Source: Sphingomonas sp. HMP9 (GTDB lineage Bacteria > Pseudomonadota > Alphaproteobacteria > Sphingomonadales > Sphingomonadaceae). From it: a stretch of 64,000 bases of DNA. Position numbers and translations under genes: made by a program. The notes beneath the pieces are model-generated. The model had not been told where the DNA came from, made no database searches, and saw only the letters and a list, made by a program, of their open reading frames with translations. Below are positions 14,775-25,199 of the stretch, one piece after another (the stretch's first letter is position 1; every line of letters begins with the position of its first letter). The stretch is taken from contig NZ_AP022673.1 of the NCBI RefSeq assembly GCF_013374115.1, positions 3,684,501 to 3,748,500 of the forward strand, in the 5' to 3' direction.

Positions 14775-15706
14775 GTCAACTCTTGCCACTGTTCGTAGCT
14801 GAGAGCGGGATGGACCCGCATGATATCGTACGTATCATTAGAACGGCTCCCCGCCGCTATAAAGTCTTCTTTATTCCTAAGCGGTCCGGCGAGCCTAGGG
14901 AGATTGCTCAACCTGCTCGAGAGCTAAAGGTTCTTCAACGAATCCTGGTCGACAAAGTCTTGTGTAAGCTTCCCGTTCACGATGCAGCAACGGCTTATCG
15001 GAAAGGGTTGTCTATCCTAGATAATTCTGATCCGCATAGTGGGTCGACGCCGATACTAAAACTAGACTTCGAGAACTTCTTTCCCTCTATTACTGAATCC
15101 GACTGGCTACGGTATTGTCGAGAAAACTCTATCTTGCGAGAAGATGATAGGGAAATTGCAGCTCGTATTCTCTTTAGACGAGCGAAGGGTGAACGGACCT
15201 TGAAGCTTTCGATCGGGGCACCATCATCGCCTATGTTATCGAACATTCTTTTATATCGGTTCGATTCGTTGGTCGAGGCGGCCGCATTGAAGCGAGGCTT
15301 AAAATATACTCGCTATGCGGACGATATGAGCTTCTCCGGGCAAAGAGCAGGTATGTTGAAGGACATGATTAAGGAGGTGGCAGAGGCCGCACGGATCGCG
15401 CGCTACCCGCGTCTAAAGCTGAACAAATCTAAGACTACTTTTGTTACCACTGCAACGAGACGGTCCGTTACAGGCGTGATTCTGTCTAACGACGGCACAG
15501 TCGGAATTGGTCATGGTAGAAAGAGGTTGATCTCTTCTAAGGTCCATCACGCGATGCTAAATAAGCTAAGTGTGGACGAAGTTCGACAGCTTGCTGGAGA
15601 GCTTGCATTTGTGAATGTCGTAGAACCGATATTCCTTGCTTGGCTTAGAAACAAATACGGTGAGCAAACGATCGATAACATTAAGCGCCTAATCCTACCT
15701 ATCTGA
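14771..15706 (+). CDS. Retron reverse transcriptase (St85/Ec86-like)
   Basis: A 311-residue retron-type RNA-directed DNA polymerase, close in length and motifs to Ec86 RT. Visible are FIPKRSGEPREIAQPARELK (fingers), ATAYRKGLSILDN at the retron NAxxH-equivalent position, the catalytic Asp in LKLDFENFFPSI (residue 99), GAPSSPMLSNILLYRFD, the catalytic YADD at 182-185 (YTRYADDMSFSG), and the retron-specific VTG at 233-235 (VTGVILSNDG). All catalytic residues are intact. It extends a 2'-OH-primed cDNA on the msr-msd RNA to give msDNA and forms the antitoxin part of a tripartite anti-phage system. It overlaps the effector by 4 bases. AT-rich relative to neighbours. Confidence 0.95.
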   Translation: MSQLLPLFVAESGMDPHDIVRIIRTAPRRYKVFFIPKRSGEPREIAQPARELKVLQRILVDKVLCKLPVHDAATAYRKGLSILDNSDPHSGSTPILKLDFENFFPSITESDWLRYCRENSILREDDREIAARILFRRAKGERTLKLSIGAPSSPMLSNILLYRFDSLVEAAALKRGLKYTRYADDMSFSGQRAGMLKDMIKEVAEAARIARYPRLKLNKSKTTFVTTATRRSVTGVILSNDGTVGIGHGRKRLISSKVHHAMLNKLSVDEVRQLAGELAFVNVVEPIFLAWLRNKYGEQTIDNIKRLILPI

Positions 15707-16183
15707 CGCTCCTGTCTTTGGCATCGATCGATGACACTTTTTACCTGTGCAGCGCTCCATGCGCGCTTCTGGGCGCTGTAATGCCTTATGCTGTAAGAGT
15801 CGCTGGGATGCCCTTAATGATAGTGTACCATTTCCCTTCGCATGATCGACCGACTCAAGAATGTCATGCGCACGTTGTTCTGCCATCGCAGCACGAACCT
15901 TAGCACTCGCTGCCGCCGCCGCCTTTTATGCAAGCATGCGACCTCACGCGCTACGTAGCAAGCTAGCCCGAACACGGTCGCTTACGATACGGCCCCGCAT
16001 TAGCCCGCGCACTACGTTATCAAGCCCGTCGATATGCTCGGGTTTACGAGCGCCCCTTTCCATACGGCAGAAGCTAACAATCAAGCAAAGCCGACCAACG
16101 CTACTCCGGCGATGCGAGATTGACGGCGGTAGCTAAAATATTGAGCCGTGGCCGGTGAGCCAATTCCCACGCTCTATCACTAT
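15707..16183. other. Gene-poor patch downstream of the retron
   Basis: About 480 bases of intermediate GC with no confident gene. Two short minus-strand frames are open: about 16056 to 15937 (MERGARKPEHIDGL...) and 15886 to 15695 (MAEQRAHDILESVDHA...), but neither matches a family I recognise. They may be remnants of an integrated element or antitoxin-like genes. No tRNA, attachment repeat or integrase was found. Confidence 0.5.
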
Positions 16184-16209
16184 ACCCCCCCGGCCTCCGC
16201 CGGGGAGGT
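16184..16209. repeat. Half copy of a family A palindrome
   Basis: ACCCCCCCGGCCTCCGCCGGGGAGGT corresponds to the terminal arm of family A without its partner. It lies at the end of the gene-poor patch, 20 bases before the stop of the next minus-strand gene. Confidence 0.6.
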
Positions 16210-16228
16210 ACACTCCGCGCGGCCTCGC

Positions 16229-16672
16229 TCACTTCCCCAGCTTGCCCCCGAACACGCGCTTCAACGCCGCCTCCGCCGCAGTGCCGATCGCGTCGAGCAC
16301 CTGGTCGATATTCTGCGGGTTCTGCGTACCGAGCTCGCCGCAAGCCTTGGGACCATTTCCAGCCGCGGCACCCCGGGCCGCATCCGCAGCAGGCGAGGGG
16401 GCCGCCTTCGCATCGGCCGTCGCGTCGGCCGCCGAGGGAGCGGCCGGTGCAGGGGCGGGGGCCGCAGCTGGCTCGGGCGCGGGTGCCTTCGCCGCCTGCG
16501 ACCGCGCCGCCATCGCCGCCGTCGCGAACATCGCCATGCCCGACGCGATCACTTGCCGACCCTCGGGCGAGTTCGCCTTCTCCAGCAATGCATTGCCCGT
16601 CTTGCGCAACTCCTTGGGCAGCTTCACCCCGCCGATCGTCTTCGGGATCTTGATCGTCTTCGCCTTGGCCAT
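16229..16672 (-). CDS. Ala/Pro-rich small protein of unknown function
   Basis: A 147-residue protein starting MAKAKTIKIPKTIGGVKLPK with GAGGGCGAT just upstream as ribosome site; a start 18 codons earlier is less likely. The N-terminal 60 residues (KELRKTGNALLEKANSPEGR then an Ala/Met-rich helix) look folded. The middle is a low-complexity Ala/Pro linker, and the C-terminus (QNIDQVLDAIGTAAEAALKRVFG) is a helix. No signal peptide or known domain is visible. It diverges from uvrA with a 155-base shared upstream region. Confidence 0.65.
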   Translation of the reverse strand: MAKAKTIKIPKTIGGVKLPKELRKTGNALLEKANSPEGRQVIASGMAMFATAAMAARSQAAKAPAPEPAAAPAPAPAAPSAADATADAKAAPSPAADAARGAAAGNGPKACGELGTQNPQNIDQVLDAIGTAAEAALKRVFGGKLGK

Positions 16673-16805
16673 ATCGCCCTCCGCTATCGTGTGTCGTAAA
16701 GATAAGACACCGCACCCCTTAGACAAGAACCGGCACTATGACGGGCACAACCGGGCTGGCGGTTCGTACTACGCATTCCTATCTCCCGCACTGGCATCTG
16801 GCCCA

Positions 16806-16820
16806 GAACAGAAGTAGAAC
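16806..16820 (+). promoter_or_regulatory. LexA (SOS) box before uvrA
   Basis: GAAC-AGAAGTA-GAAC is an exact match to the alphaproteobacterial LexA consensus GTTC-N7-GTTC read on the other strand. It ends 7 bases before the uvrA start, so bound LexA would block initiation or early elongation. uvrA is a classic SOS gene. Confidence 0.8.
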
Positions 16821-16827
16821 TCATCTC

Positions 16828-19815
<2,988 letters not shown>

Positions 19816-19847
19816 GCGTGAAGCTCGCCGCGGAATAGGAGGCTGCG

Positions 19848-20288
19848 TTGATCGTTCAGTCGGGAGTAAAGGCTGGCCTGAGTACACAGGAGCTCTTCCT
19901 TAAAGAGCCCGACTGGGTTCAGTTTTTTGTCGCTAGAAATCCCGATTCGAAGCTTACGAAGGAATTCTCTCGTCATAGTCGCAGTCTAAATTCGAAACCG
20001 TTTGTTGAGAAATGTTTCAGATGTAGTCACGAAGCAAAACTTATGACGGCTTACGCTGGTAATGCAGAAAGTGTTATGCTCTGGTGTGAGAAATGCGATC
20101 CCTACTCACAAGCTGCCAGCTTGGGCAAGTTGAGCGAGATTATAACGATGGATCAGGTGTGCAGATTTGTAGACAGCACTTGCTCGGGACGTCGATCAGA
20201 TAAGAAAAGGTTGATGCGAAAGCTCGCCGAATCCAAAGGCATGCCCAAGCGAGTGGGTCAATTGCAAGCTATTCAGTTCTTGCTATAA
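19848..20288 (+). CDS. Zinc-ribbon protein of unknown function, AT-rich
   Basis: A 146-residue protein starting at TTG 19848, chosen because AATAGGAGG lies 5 bases upstream, the best ribosome site nearby. A zinc ribbon is visible: CFRCSHEAKL at residues 57-66 and MLWCEKCDPYS about 20 residues later. The C-terminal half is basic and helical (GRRSDKKRLMRKLAESKGMP), suggesting nucleic-acid binding. GC is much lower than in uvrA just upstream, a sign of recent transfer. It converges with the gene at 20359-21018. I do not recognise the family. Confidence 0.65.
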   Translation: MIVQSGVKAGLSTQELFLKEPDWVQFFVARNPDSKLTKEFSRHSRSLNSKPFVEKCFRCSHEAKLMTAYAGNAESVMLWCEKCDPYSQAASLGKLSEIITMDQVCRFVDSTCSGRRSDKKRLMRKLAESKGMPKRVGQLQAIQFLL

Positions 20289-20358
20289 ATTAAAAACTTT
20301 GAATGTTGGCCGATAATTTTGTCGGTTCTGGCTTATATCGTCTATTTGGTGCAAAAAA

Positions 20359-21018
20359 CTAAGAAAAATGCTCCCGCCATTCCCGTAATATGCTTCGGTA
20401 ACGCAATCGAAAAATCTCCTCTTCGTTACCAATCAATGGAAATTTATCGACGGAATAGGCTTCGCCACGTAGAACGTCCAATATTCTCATATCGGTAATG
20501 TCGTAATCCGGCAGAGCTTGGCTCATAAGCCATAGTCCCAAGCGCGCTGCCTCTGGTGTAAGTAGGGGCTTCTCCGCGAAGTAGGGATAGACATAGCGGA
20601 ATCTGTCTTCACCCAAGCGTAAAGACAGCAGGTTCTCGACTTTTACGACACCGTCGATATCTACAAAGCCAAAGCTAGATTTTATTGCCTTTGGGAGTGT
20701 ACTTATTGCTTCGTTGATCCAGCGTCGCTTTTCATTCCACCATGCCAGAAATCCCTCGGCAAGTTTTGGATAGAGCTTCTCTCGTCGCCAATTTTTGTCA
20801 ACTTGCTCTGTGGTGGCCTCGCGTAGGTCTCGTCCGCCAGCAGCATGGGCCTTCGCGTCACTCCAAAAAGGCACATGAAAATCACCACCAGGGGACGACC
20901 CCTCGTCGCGTTTTTTCATTGTCGCTTGGGCGTCCGCCCGGATTGCTGTGGATCGGACACTATCTTTCATAAGAAATAACTTAAGAAGCTTGCGTAGATG
21001 AACTCGATCCAGGGCCAT
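20359..21018 (-). CDS. Uncharacterised 219-residue protein, AT-rich
   Basis: A 219-residue soluble protein starting MALDRVHLRKLLKLFLMKDS, with no signal peptide or membrane segment. The first 60 residues are basic (RADAQATMKKRDEGSSPGGD), followed by HVPFWSDAKAHAAGG, KLAEGFLAWWNEKRRWINEA and a C-terminal LLSLRLGEDRFRYVYPYFAE...PDYDITDMRILDVLRGEAYS. No catalytic motif is obvious. The low GC and position between uvrA and three toxin-antitoxin genes mark it as accessory; defence or phage-related function is a guess from context only. Confidence 0.65.
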   Translation of the reverse strand: MALDRVHLRKLLKLFLMKDSVRSTAIRADAQATMKKRDEGSSPGGDFHVPFWSDAKAHAAGGRDLREATTEQVDKNWRREKLYPKLAEGFLAWWNEKRRWINEAISTLPKAIKSSFGFVDIDGVVKVENLLSLRLGEDRFRYVYPYFAEKPLLTPEAARLGLWLMSQALPDYDITDMRILDVLRGEAYSVDKFPLIGNEEEIFRLRYRSILREWREHFS

Positions 21019-21193
21019 AGAATGTCCTCGCAGTCAGACCTCATCTATAGCGGCGAACATACCATGGTCTAGCAATCTACTTTCGAGAGCGCTAAAATTG
21101 GCGTCCCCTTTCGATACATCTGGACTGCCCCATATTCAGGCGGGCGATTGGCCGCGCTTCCATATGTAAGCTCCAACAGGTACGCTCTAGTAT

Positions 21194-21370
21194 ATGTCGG
21201 AGCTAAACCCCATCGAGTCGGAGTTCGCGACCAGTGAGGATGCCGCCGCGTACGACGCGTGGTTCCGCGCCAAGGTCGAGCGTGCGATGACGTCGGATGC
21301 ACCCAGCATTCCACACGCTGAAGTGATGGCAATGGCGCAGGATATCCTCGACAAATACAAGCCGCGTTGA
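21194..21370 (+). CDS. Small antitoxin (stability determinant type)
   Basis: A 58-residue acidic protein (MSELNPIESEFATSEDAAAY, later DAWFRAKVERAMTSDAPSIP, ending AQDILDKYKPR). It resembles the short RelB/StbD-like antitoxins preceding ParE/RelE toxins in alphaproteobacteria, with the AYDAWFRAKV segment typical of the group. Its stop codon TGA overlaps the TTG start of the toxin downstream, so the two are translationally coupled. It was recognised by reading the sequence upstream of the toxin. Confidence 0.8.
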   Translation: MSELNPIESEFATSEDAAAYDAWFRAKVERAMTSDAPSIPHAEVMAMAQDILDKYKPR

Positions 21371-21642
21371 CGCTGCCGCTCGTCTGGACGGACGATGCGG
21401 CAAGCGACCTACTGAACATTCTCGACTATATTGGCGCGCGGAACTTCGCGGCCGCGGAGCGGCTGAACGCCGCGATTGTGCATGCGGCGGAGAACCTGCC
21501 CGATCATCCTTACATCTACCGCTCCGGAAGACTGGCCGGAACCCGCGAGGCGGTGGTCCATCCGAACTACCTGCTGGTCTACCGGGTCGCCGAGACGATC
21601 GAGATCCTCGCCATCCTCCACGCCCGCCAGCGTTACCCCTGA
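21367..21642 (+). CDS. ParE/RelE-family toxin
   Basis: A 91-residue RelE/ParE-superfamily protein: LVWTDDAASDLLNILDYI at the start, then LPDHPYIYRSGRLAGTREAV, NYLLVYRVAETIEILAIL and HARQRYP, the usual ParE ending. It starts at TTG overlapping the stop of the antitoxin. Relatives poison DNA gyrase (ParE) or cleave mRNA (RelE); the sequence leans toward ParE-like. The last 10 bases overlap the end of the convergent brnA gene. Confidence 0.88.
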   Translation: MTLPLVWTDDAASDLLNILDYIGARNFAAAERLNAAIVHAAENLPDHPYIYRSGRLAGTREAVVHPNYLLVYRVAETIEILAILHARQRYP

Positions 21643-21935
21643 AGCCCCACCGCCGCCCGCAACGCCGCATTGATCCGCCCCTGCCACCCCGGCCCTCCCT
21701 CGCGAAACTTCGCCAGCACGTCCGGATCGAGCCGCAACGTCACCTGCTGCTTCGCCGCATCCCCCAACGGCGGCCGCCCGGCCCGCGTCAGCGTTCCGTT
21801 CGCAGGACGCAAAACCTTCCCGCCGACTGCCAACTCTGCCCGGTCGACCTGATCATCGGTCCATTCCGGCGTATCCTCGTCAGGGAAAATGGGGTCATCC
21901 AAGACGGGGGGCGATGCGGCGGCTTTCCTTGTCAT
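21633..21935 (-). CDS. brnA: BrnA-family antitoxin
   Basis: A 100-residue BrnA antitoxin: an acidic disordered N-terminus (DDPIFPDEDTPEWTDDQV), a middle segment AGRPPLGDAAKQQVTLRLDP, and the ribbon-helix-helix end DVLAKFREGGPGWQGRINAA. That last motif is characteristic of BrnA. It overlaps the 3' end of brnT by 41 bases and converges on the parE-like toxin with a 10-base overlap. It should neutralise and co-repress with the adjacent BrnT. Confidence 0.92.
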   Translation of the reverse strand: MTRKAAASPPVLDDPIFPDEDTPEWTDDQVDRAELAVGGKVLRPANGTLTRAGRPPLGDAAKQQVTLRLDPDVLAKFREGGPGWQGRINAALRAAVGLQG

Positions 21936-22173
21936 GACAGTTCCTCATCGAAATCACGCGGACACCCGCGTCGGTCGGCGTCCACACCACCAGCACGATC
22001 CGCCCGTCGAGCCGGCCATAGGTCTGGAAGCGCGGCTCCGGATACACGTCCCGATCGTCTTCCTGCGTCAGCGTCGTCCCGGCGAACACCCGTTCGGCGT
22101 CGGCAAAATCGAGCTGTCGCTCCGCCATCGTCCAGTCGCGTTTCACGGGATCGAAGCTGATCTCCACATCCAC
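21895..22173 (-). CDS. brnT: BrnT-family ribonuclease toxin
   Basis: A 92-residue BrnT: EISFDPVKRDWTMAERQLDF, DAERVFAGTTLTQEDDRDVY, FQTYGRLDGRIVLVVWTPT and the Arg-bearing end VRVISMRNCHDKESRR. Start is GTG at 22173, with a second GTG two codons later. A good promoter (TTGACG, TACATA) sits so close that the transcript should begin at or next to the start codon. The second brnTA in this window; its sequence is clearly different from that at 564-839, so not a recent duplication. Confidence 0.9.
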   Translation of the reverse strand: MDVEISFDPVKRDWTMAERQLDFADAERVFAGTTLTQEDDRDVYPEPRFQTYGRLDGRIVLVVWTPTDAGVRVISMRNCHDKESRRIAPRLG

Positions 22174-22177
22174 CCTT

Positions 22178-22205
22178 TATGTAACTACGTTAATCGCAGC
22201 GTCAA
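22178..22205 (-). promoter_or_regulatory. brnTA promoter with overlapping palindrome
   Basis: On the minus strand TTGACG (22205-22200) and TACATA (22183-22178) are spaced by 16 bases. Between them the palindrome TAAC-GTA-GTTA is a likely BrnA operator. The predicted start of transcription (about 22171) falls at the GTG start codon, suggesting a leaderless or nearly leaderless message. Confidence 0.5.
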
Positions 22206-22332
22206 GCTGACGGTGGGGTTTGGTTAGGGAAGGGACAACGGCAATCTGATCGACTTCGAACGCGCCTTACCCGGAACACCCCAGCGCCCCGACCCGTTGA
22301 ACCTCACGAACCAACAACACCGGACGCACCCC

Positions 22333-22665
22333 ATGCCCAAATTCGACCATCGCCACCCCGACCAGCATACCCGGAAGCCCAAGCCCAAGACGTTCGGCCT
22401 CTCCGCGCTCTCGCTCGGCGCCGCGGCGATCGGGCTTGGCGGGGCGTTGCTCGCGGTCTTCCTGCGCTCCAGGAAGAACCCCGCCGAGCATGCCGCGCCC
22501 GATCTCGCGCTCGACAAGCCCCGCCCCGGTGCGGACGACCGCGCACCCGAGGCTTTCCGCCCCGATCCCACCGCCGTCCCGACAAAGGCCGAACGCGAGT
22601 CGCTCCGCCCCGCCACCGGCCCCGCGCCGTCGTTCGCGGCCGATCGCGGCTCGACGCTCGGTTGA
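22333..22665 (+). CDS. Single-pass membrane protein of unknown function
   Basis: A 110-residue protein starting MPKFDHRHPDQHTRKPKPKT. A basic N-terminus precedes one hydrophobic segment, FGLSALSLGAAAIGLGGALL (about residues 25-47), then RSRKNPAEHAA and a Pro/Ala-rich hydrophilic tail. The positive-inside rule places the N-terminus in the cytoplasm. It resembles the small unnamed membrane proteins common in sphingomonads. The start at 22333 was preferred to one 12 codons upstream because the latter adds a poorly structured stretch. Confidence 0.55.
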   Translation: MPKFDHRHPDQHTRKPKPKTFGLSALSLGAAAIGLGGALLAVFLRSRKNPAEHAAPDLALDKPRPGADDRAPEAFRPDPTAVPTKAERESLRPATGPAPSFAADRGSTLG

Positions 22666-22704
22666 GCTAGCCGGTCCACGCAGCGTCTCCTCCTACGGCT
22701 ACCT

Positions 22705-22783
22705 GTTCTCCCGCGAAGGCGGGAGCCCAGGATCAAGCAGGACGACGATCGTGGCGCCTGGGTCCCCGCCTTCGCGGGGGAAC
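22705..22783. repeat. Family B palindrome
   Basis: GTTCTCCCGCGAAGGCGGGA with GCCCAGG (left) and CCTGGGTCCCCGCCTTCGCG with GGGGAAC (right) are inverted arms around a centre of about 27 bases, filling the spacer after the membrane protein gene. Nothing else is recognisable in the 288-base gap. Confidence 0.85.
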
Positions 22784-22953
22784 CAGAGGGAGCAAACCGC
22801 AGCGTTGCGTGTCCGCCCCCTCCGACGCCTGCGGCGCCACCTCCGCCTGGCTGGGGAGGATCAGAAAGCGGCCACCCCGTTAAAAACCGCTGTCCTACAC
22901 ACCCCGACCCGGCATATCTGATCGGTCCTCTTCGCACAGCAGGAGGATCGATC

Positions 22954-23241
22954 ATGGCGAACGCACCCACTCCGGCCGACCCGCAGCCGCCCCGCGCGCA
23001 AACCGCGCCGCCGATCCCTGCGCCGCCACCCCCGCCGACGCTCCAGCCAGCGCCGCCACCGACACCCCCACGCGCGCCCGAACGACCGATCCCCGATCAC
23101 GTCGCCGATGAGATCCGCCACGTCCTCGCCTGGATGGCGCATGTCGACGCGGGTCGGATCGGCAACCGCATCCCGGTCTCGCCCGAGATCGCCGCCAACC
23201 GCGATTCCTCGACCGCGCTCTTCCGGCGCCTGCGCAAGTGA
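22954..23241 (+). CDS. Pro-rich protein of unknown function
   Basis: A 95-residue protein. The first half is a Pro/Ala low-complexity stretch; the second half, ERPIPDHVADEIRHVLAWMA followed by GRIGNRIPVSPEIAANRDSS, looks like a folded helical domain. AGCAGGAGGATCGATC precedes the ATG, a strong ribosome site. The stop overlaps the GTG start of the following gene, so the pair is translationally coupled. Function unknown. Confidence 0.7.
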   Translation: MANAPTPADPQPPRAQTAPPIPAPPPPPTLQPAPPPTPPRAPERPIPDHVADEIRHVLAWMAHVDAGRIGNRIPVSPEIAANRDSSTALFRRLRK

Positions 23242-24722
23242 CCGCCCCCCTCGCACCCCTCGCCGCCAGCGACGCGCCCCCGCACGCCACCCCCGCGCCC
23301 CCGCAAACCGCCGCCCATCCCGAAAACGCCCCGCAAGAAGCCGCGCCCCCGCACGACTACGCCCCGGCCACGCCCGCCCGCTACACGCAACGCAGCGACG
23401 GCTGGACGCCCGATCGCCAGCGCGGCTTCCTCGAACGCATCGCCGAAGGCGCCACCGTCGACGAGGCCAGCACCAGCGTCGGACTCTCGCCCGGCGCGGC
23501 CTACTCGCTCCGCCGCCGCGCGGTGGGGGCGGCGTTCGCGCTCGGCTGGGATGCGGCCAAGCTGGTCGCGCGGCCGATCGTCGCCGAAACGCTATTCCTC
23601 CGCGCGATCGCCGGCCAGACCGAGCGCGTCACGAGGCCCGATGGCGCAGTGATCGAGCGCCACCGCTATGACAACCGCCTCGCCATGTCGCTACTCAACC
23701 GGCTCGATCGCCACGCCGACACCGCGGAAACCGCCAACGCCGCCACCCGCATGGTCGCCGCCGAATTCGACGCCTTTCTCGACATCATCGCGCGCGACGC
23801 CGGTCCCGCGCGCGCCGGCCTGTTCCTCGGCGAACGGCTCGAAACCGACGCGACGGGGTTGGGGGCAGGGCCGGGGACGGGGGCAGGGCCGGGGGGAGCG
23901 GAAGCAGCGATGGCGCCGATCCTCGCGCTCGCCCGCGCGGACCGTTGGTTGCGCAGTGCCGCCGGCGTCGCCTCCGGGATCGACATCGCCGATCTCGATC
24001 CCGCCGCCCGCGCCGACTGGACCGCGGAGCAATGGTCGCGCGCCGAGGCTGCCGGCCTGCTCCGTCTGGCCCCCGCACCCGCGCCGGAATACGCGCCCCG
24101 ATCGGCACCCGAACCCGCATCCGCCCCCGGCTTCGACCCCGATACAGAAACCGCACCAGCGTCTGCACTTTCTATACTTCACTCGGATTTGCAGGACGGC
24201 CGCGATCCCGATTGCCCGGTCTGGTACGATCACATCGCGGAGGGCTGGCGCACCCGCTTTCCCCCGCCACCTGAGTATTTCGGCACCGAAGACGGTGTGT
24301 TCGGGGACGATGACTATAGCCGCGAATGTTCGGACGACGAGGCGATCATCCTCGAAGCCCCGCGCGAGCGCGAGATCGCCGAGCGCGTCGTGTCCGAGGG
24401 CGCGGACCGCGACTTGTGGTTCGTCGGCTATGCGATCGACTGCGGGCTCATCGACGAGGCGAGCGTCGCGGCGGCGGGCATGACCGATGCGGACCGCGTC
24501 GCCAGGCTCGCCGGAACGTTCGATCCGCTTCAGGTGCCCCCGCCGATCGCCGAGCCCGAACCCGGACCCGGACAGCCGACGCTGCAGGCGGACGGTTCAT
24601 CGCCACGGCCTCCTGACGCTGCACCCAATTCCCCAATCGGGCGTTCTCCCGCCGTCACACTCTTAGACGACAGGAATTTCCATGAGCATCTTCAGCAAGA
24701 TCAAGTCCGCCATCTTCGGTGA
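23238..24722 (+). CDS. HTH-domain protein, terminase-small-subunit-like N-terminus
   Basis: A 494-residue protein starting at GTG 23238, overlapping the stop of the Pro-rich gene. After a Pro/Ala-rich start, residues about 50-150 hold a helix-turn-helix region (DGWTPDRQRGFLERIAEGAT, STSVGLSPGAAYSLRRRAVG). It resembles sphingomonad proteins annotated as HTH or terminase small subunit-like. The middle and C-terminal parts (a Pro-rich linker, acidic FGDDDYSRECSDDEAIILEA, then SEGADRDLWFVGYAIDCGLI) have no recognised domain. The 3' end overlaps the DUF3597 gene by 41 bases. Function unknown; a DNA-binding role is inferred. Confidence 0.7.
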   Translation: MTAPLAPLAASDAPPHATPAPPQTAAHPENAPQEAAPPHDYAPATPARYTQRSDGWTPDRQRGFLERIAEGATVDEASTSVGLSPGAAYSLRRRAVGAAFALGWDAAKLVARPIVAETLFLRAIAGQTERVTRPDGAVIERHRYDNRLAMSLLNRLDRHADTAETANAATRMVAAEFDAFLDIIARDAGPARAGLFLGERLETDATGLGAGPGTGAGPGGAEAAMAPILALARADRWLRSAAGVASGIDIADLDPAARADWTAEQWSRAEAAGLLRLAPAPAPEYAPRSAPEPASAPGFDPDTETAPASALSILHSDLQDGRDPDCPVWYDHIAEGWRTRFPPPPEYFGTEDGVFGDDDYSRECSDDEAIILEAPREREIAERVVSEGADRDLWFVGYAIDCGLIDEASVAAAGMTDADRVARLAGTFDPLQVPPPIAEPEPGPGQPTLQADGSSPRPPDAAPNSPIGRSPAVTLLDDRNFHEHLQQDQVRHLR

Positions 24723-25122
24723 GAAGGGTCCGCTCGGCGGCGGCCATTTCGGCACGCCCAAGGCAGCGCCCGCACCCGCGCCGCAGACCACCGCCGCCCA
24801 GCCCACGCCGATTCCGACGTCTGCGGCACCGACTCCGCAGGCCGCGCCCGCCGCGCCCGCCCAGGCGGTCGATGTCGAAGCCGTCCTCTCGGGTATCGCG
24901 TCGAAGAAGGGCTCGGATCTCAACTGGCGCACCTCGATCGTCGACCTGATGAAGCTGCTCGATCTCGATTCGAGCCTGGACAACCGCAAGGAGCTCGCCA
25001 CCGAGCTCGGCTATACCGGCGCCAAGGACGGCAGCGCGGAGATGAACATGTGGCTGATCAAGGCCGTGATGCGGGAGCTCGCCAAGAACGGCGGCACCGT
25101 GCCTGCCAACCTCAAGGATTGA
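24682..25122 (+). CDS. DUF3597 domain-containing protein
   Basis: A 146-residue protein with the DUF3597 layout: a short N-terminal helix MSIFSKIKSAIFGEKG, a Pro/Ala linker of about 45 residues, and the conserved C-terminal domain SDLNWRTSIVDLMKLLDLDS, RKELATELGYTGAKDGSAEM, NMWLIKAVMRELAKNGG. The family has an Escherichia structural homologue but no assigned biochemical role; it is usually annotated as stress- or LysM-associated. GACGACAGGAATTTCC precedes the start. Its 5' end overlaps the preceding gene by 41 bases. Confidence 0.88.
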   Translation: MSIFSKIKSAIFGEKGPLGGGHFGTPKAAPAPAPQTTAAQPTPIPTSAAPTPQAAPAAPAQAVDVEAVLSGIASKKGSDLNWRTSIVDLMKLLDLDSSLDNRKELATELGYTGAKDGSAEMNMWLIKAVMRELAKNGGTVPANLKD

Positions 25123-25199
25123 TGCTGGATCGGCGTCGGCAACCAATTGTCGGCGCCGATCATTACGTATTCAGTATCAACCCTTTGGAAGGACTCGAA

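Noticed and set aside
14771..15706. Group II intron or diversity-generating reverse transcriptase
   Set aside because: The protein lacks a maturase or endonuclease domain, and it has the retron VTG motif, an effector partner and a matching msr-msd RNA.
22954..24722. Prophage remnant
   Set aside because: Only one HTH domain resembles a terminase small subunit; no capsid, portal, integrase or large terminase gene is found nearby.
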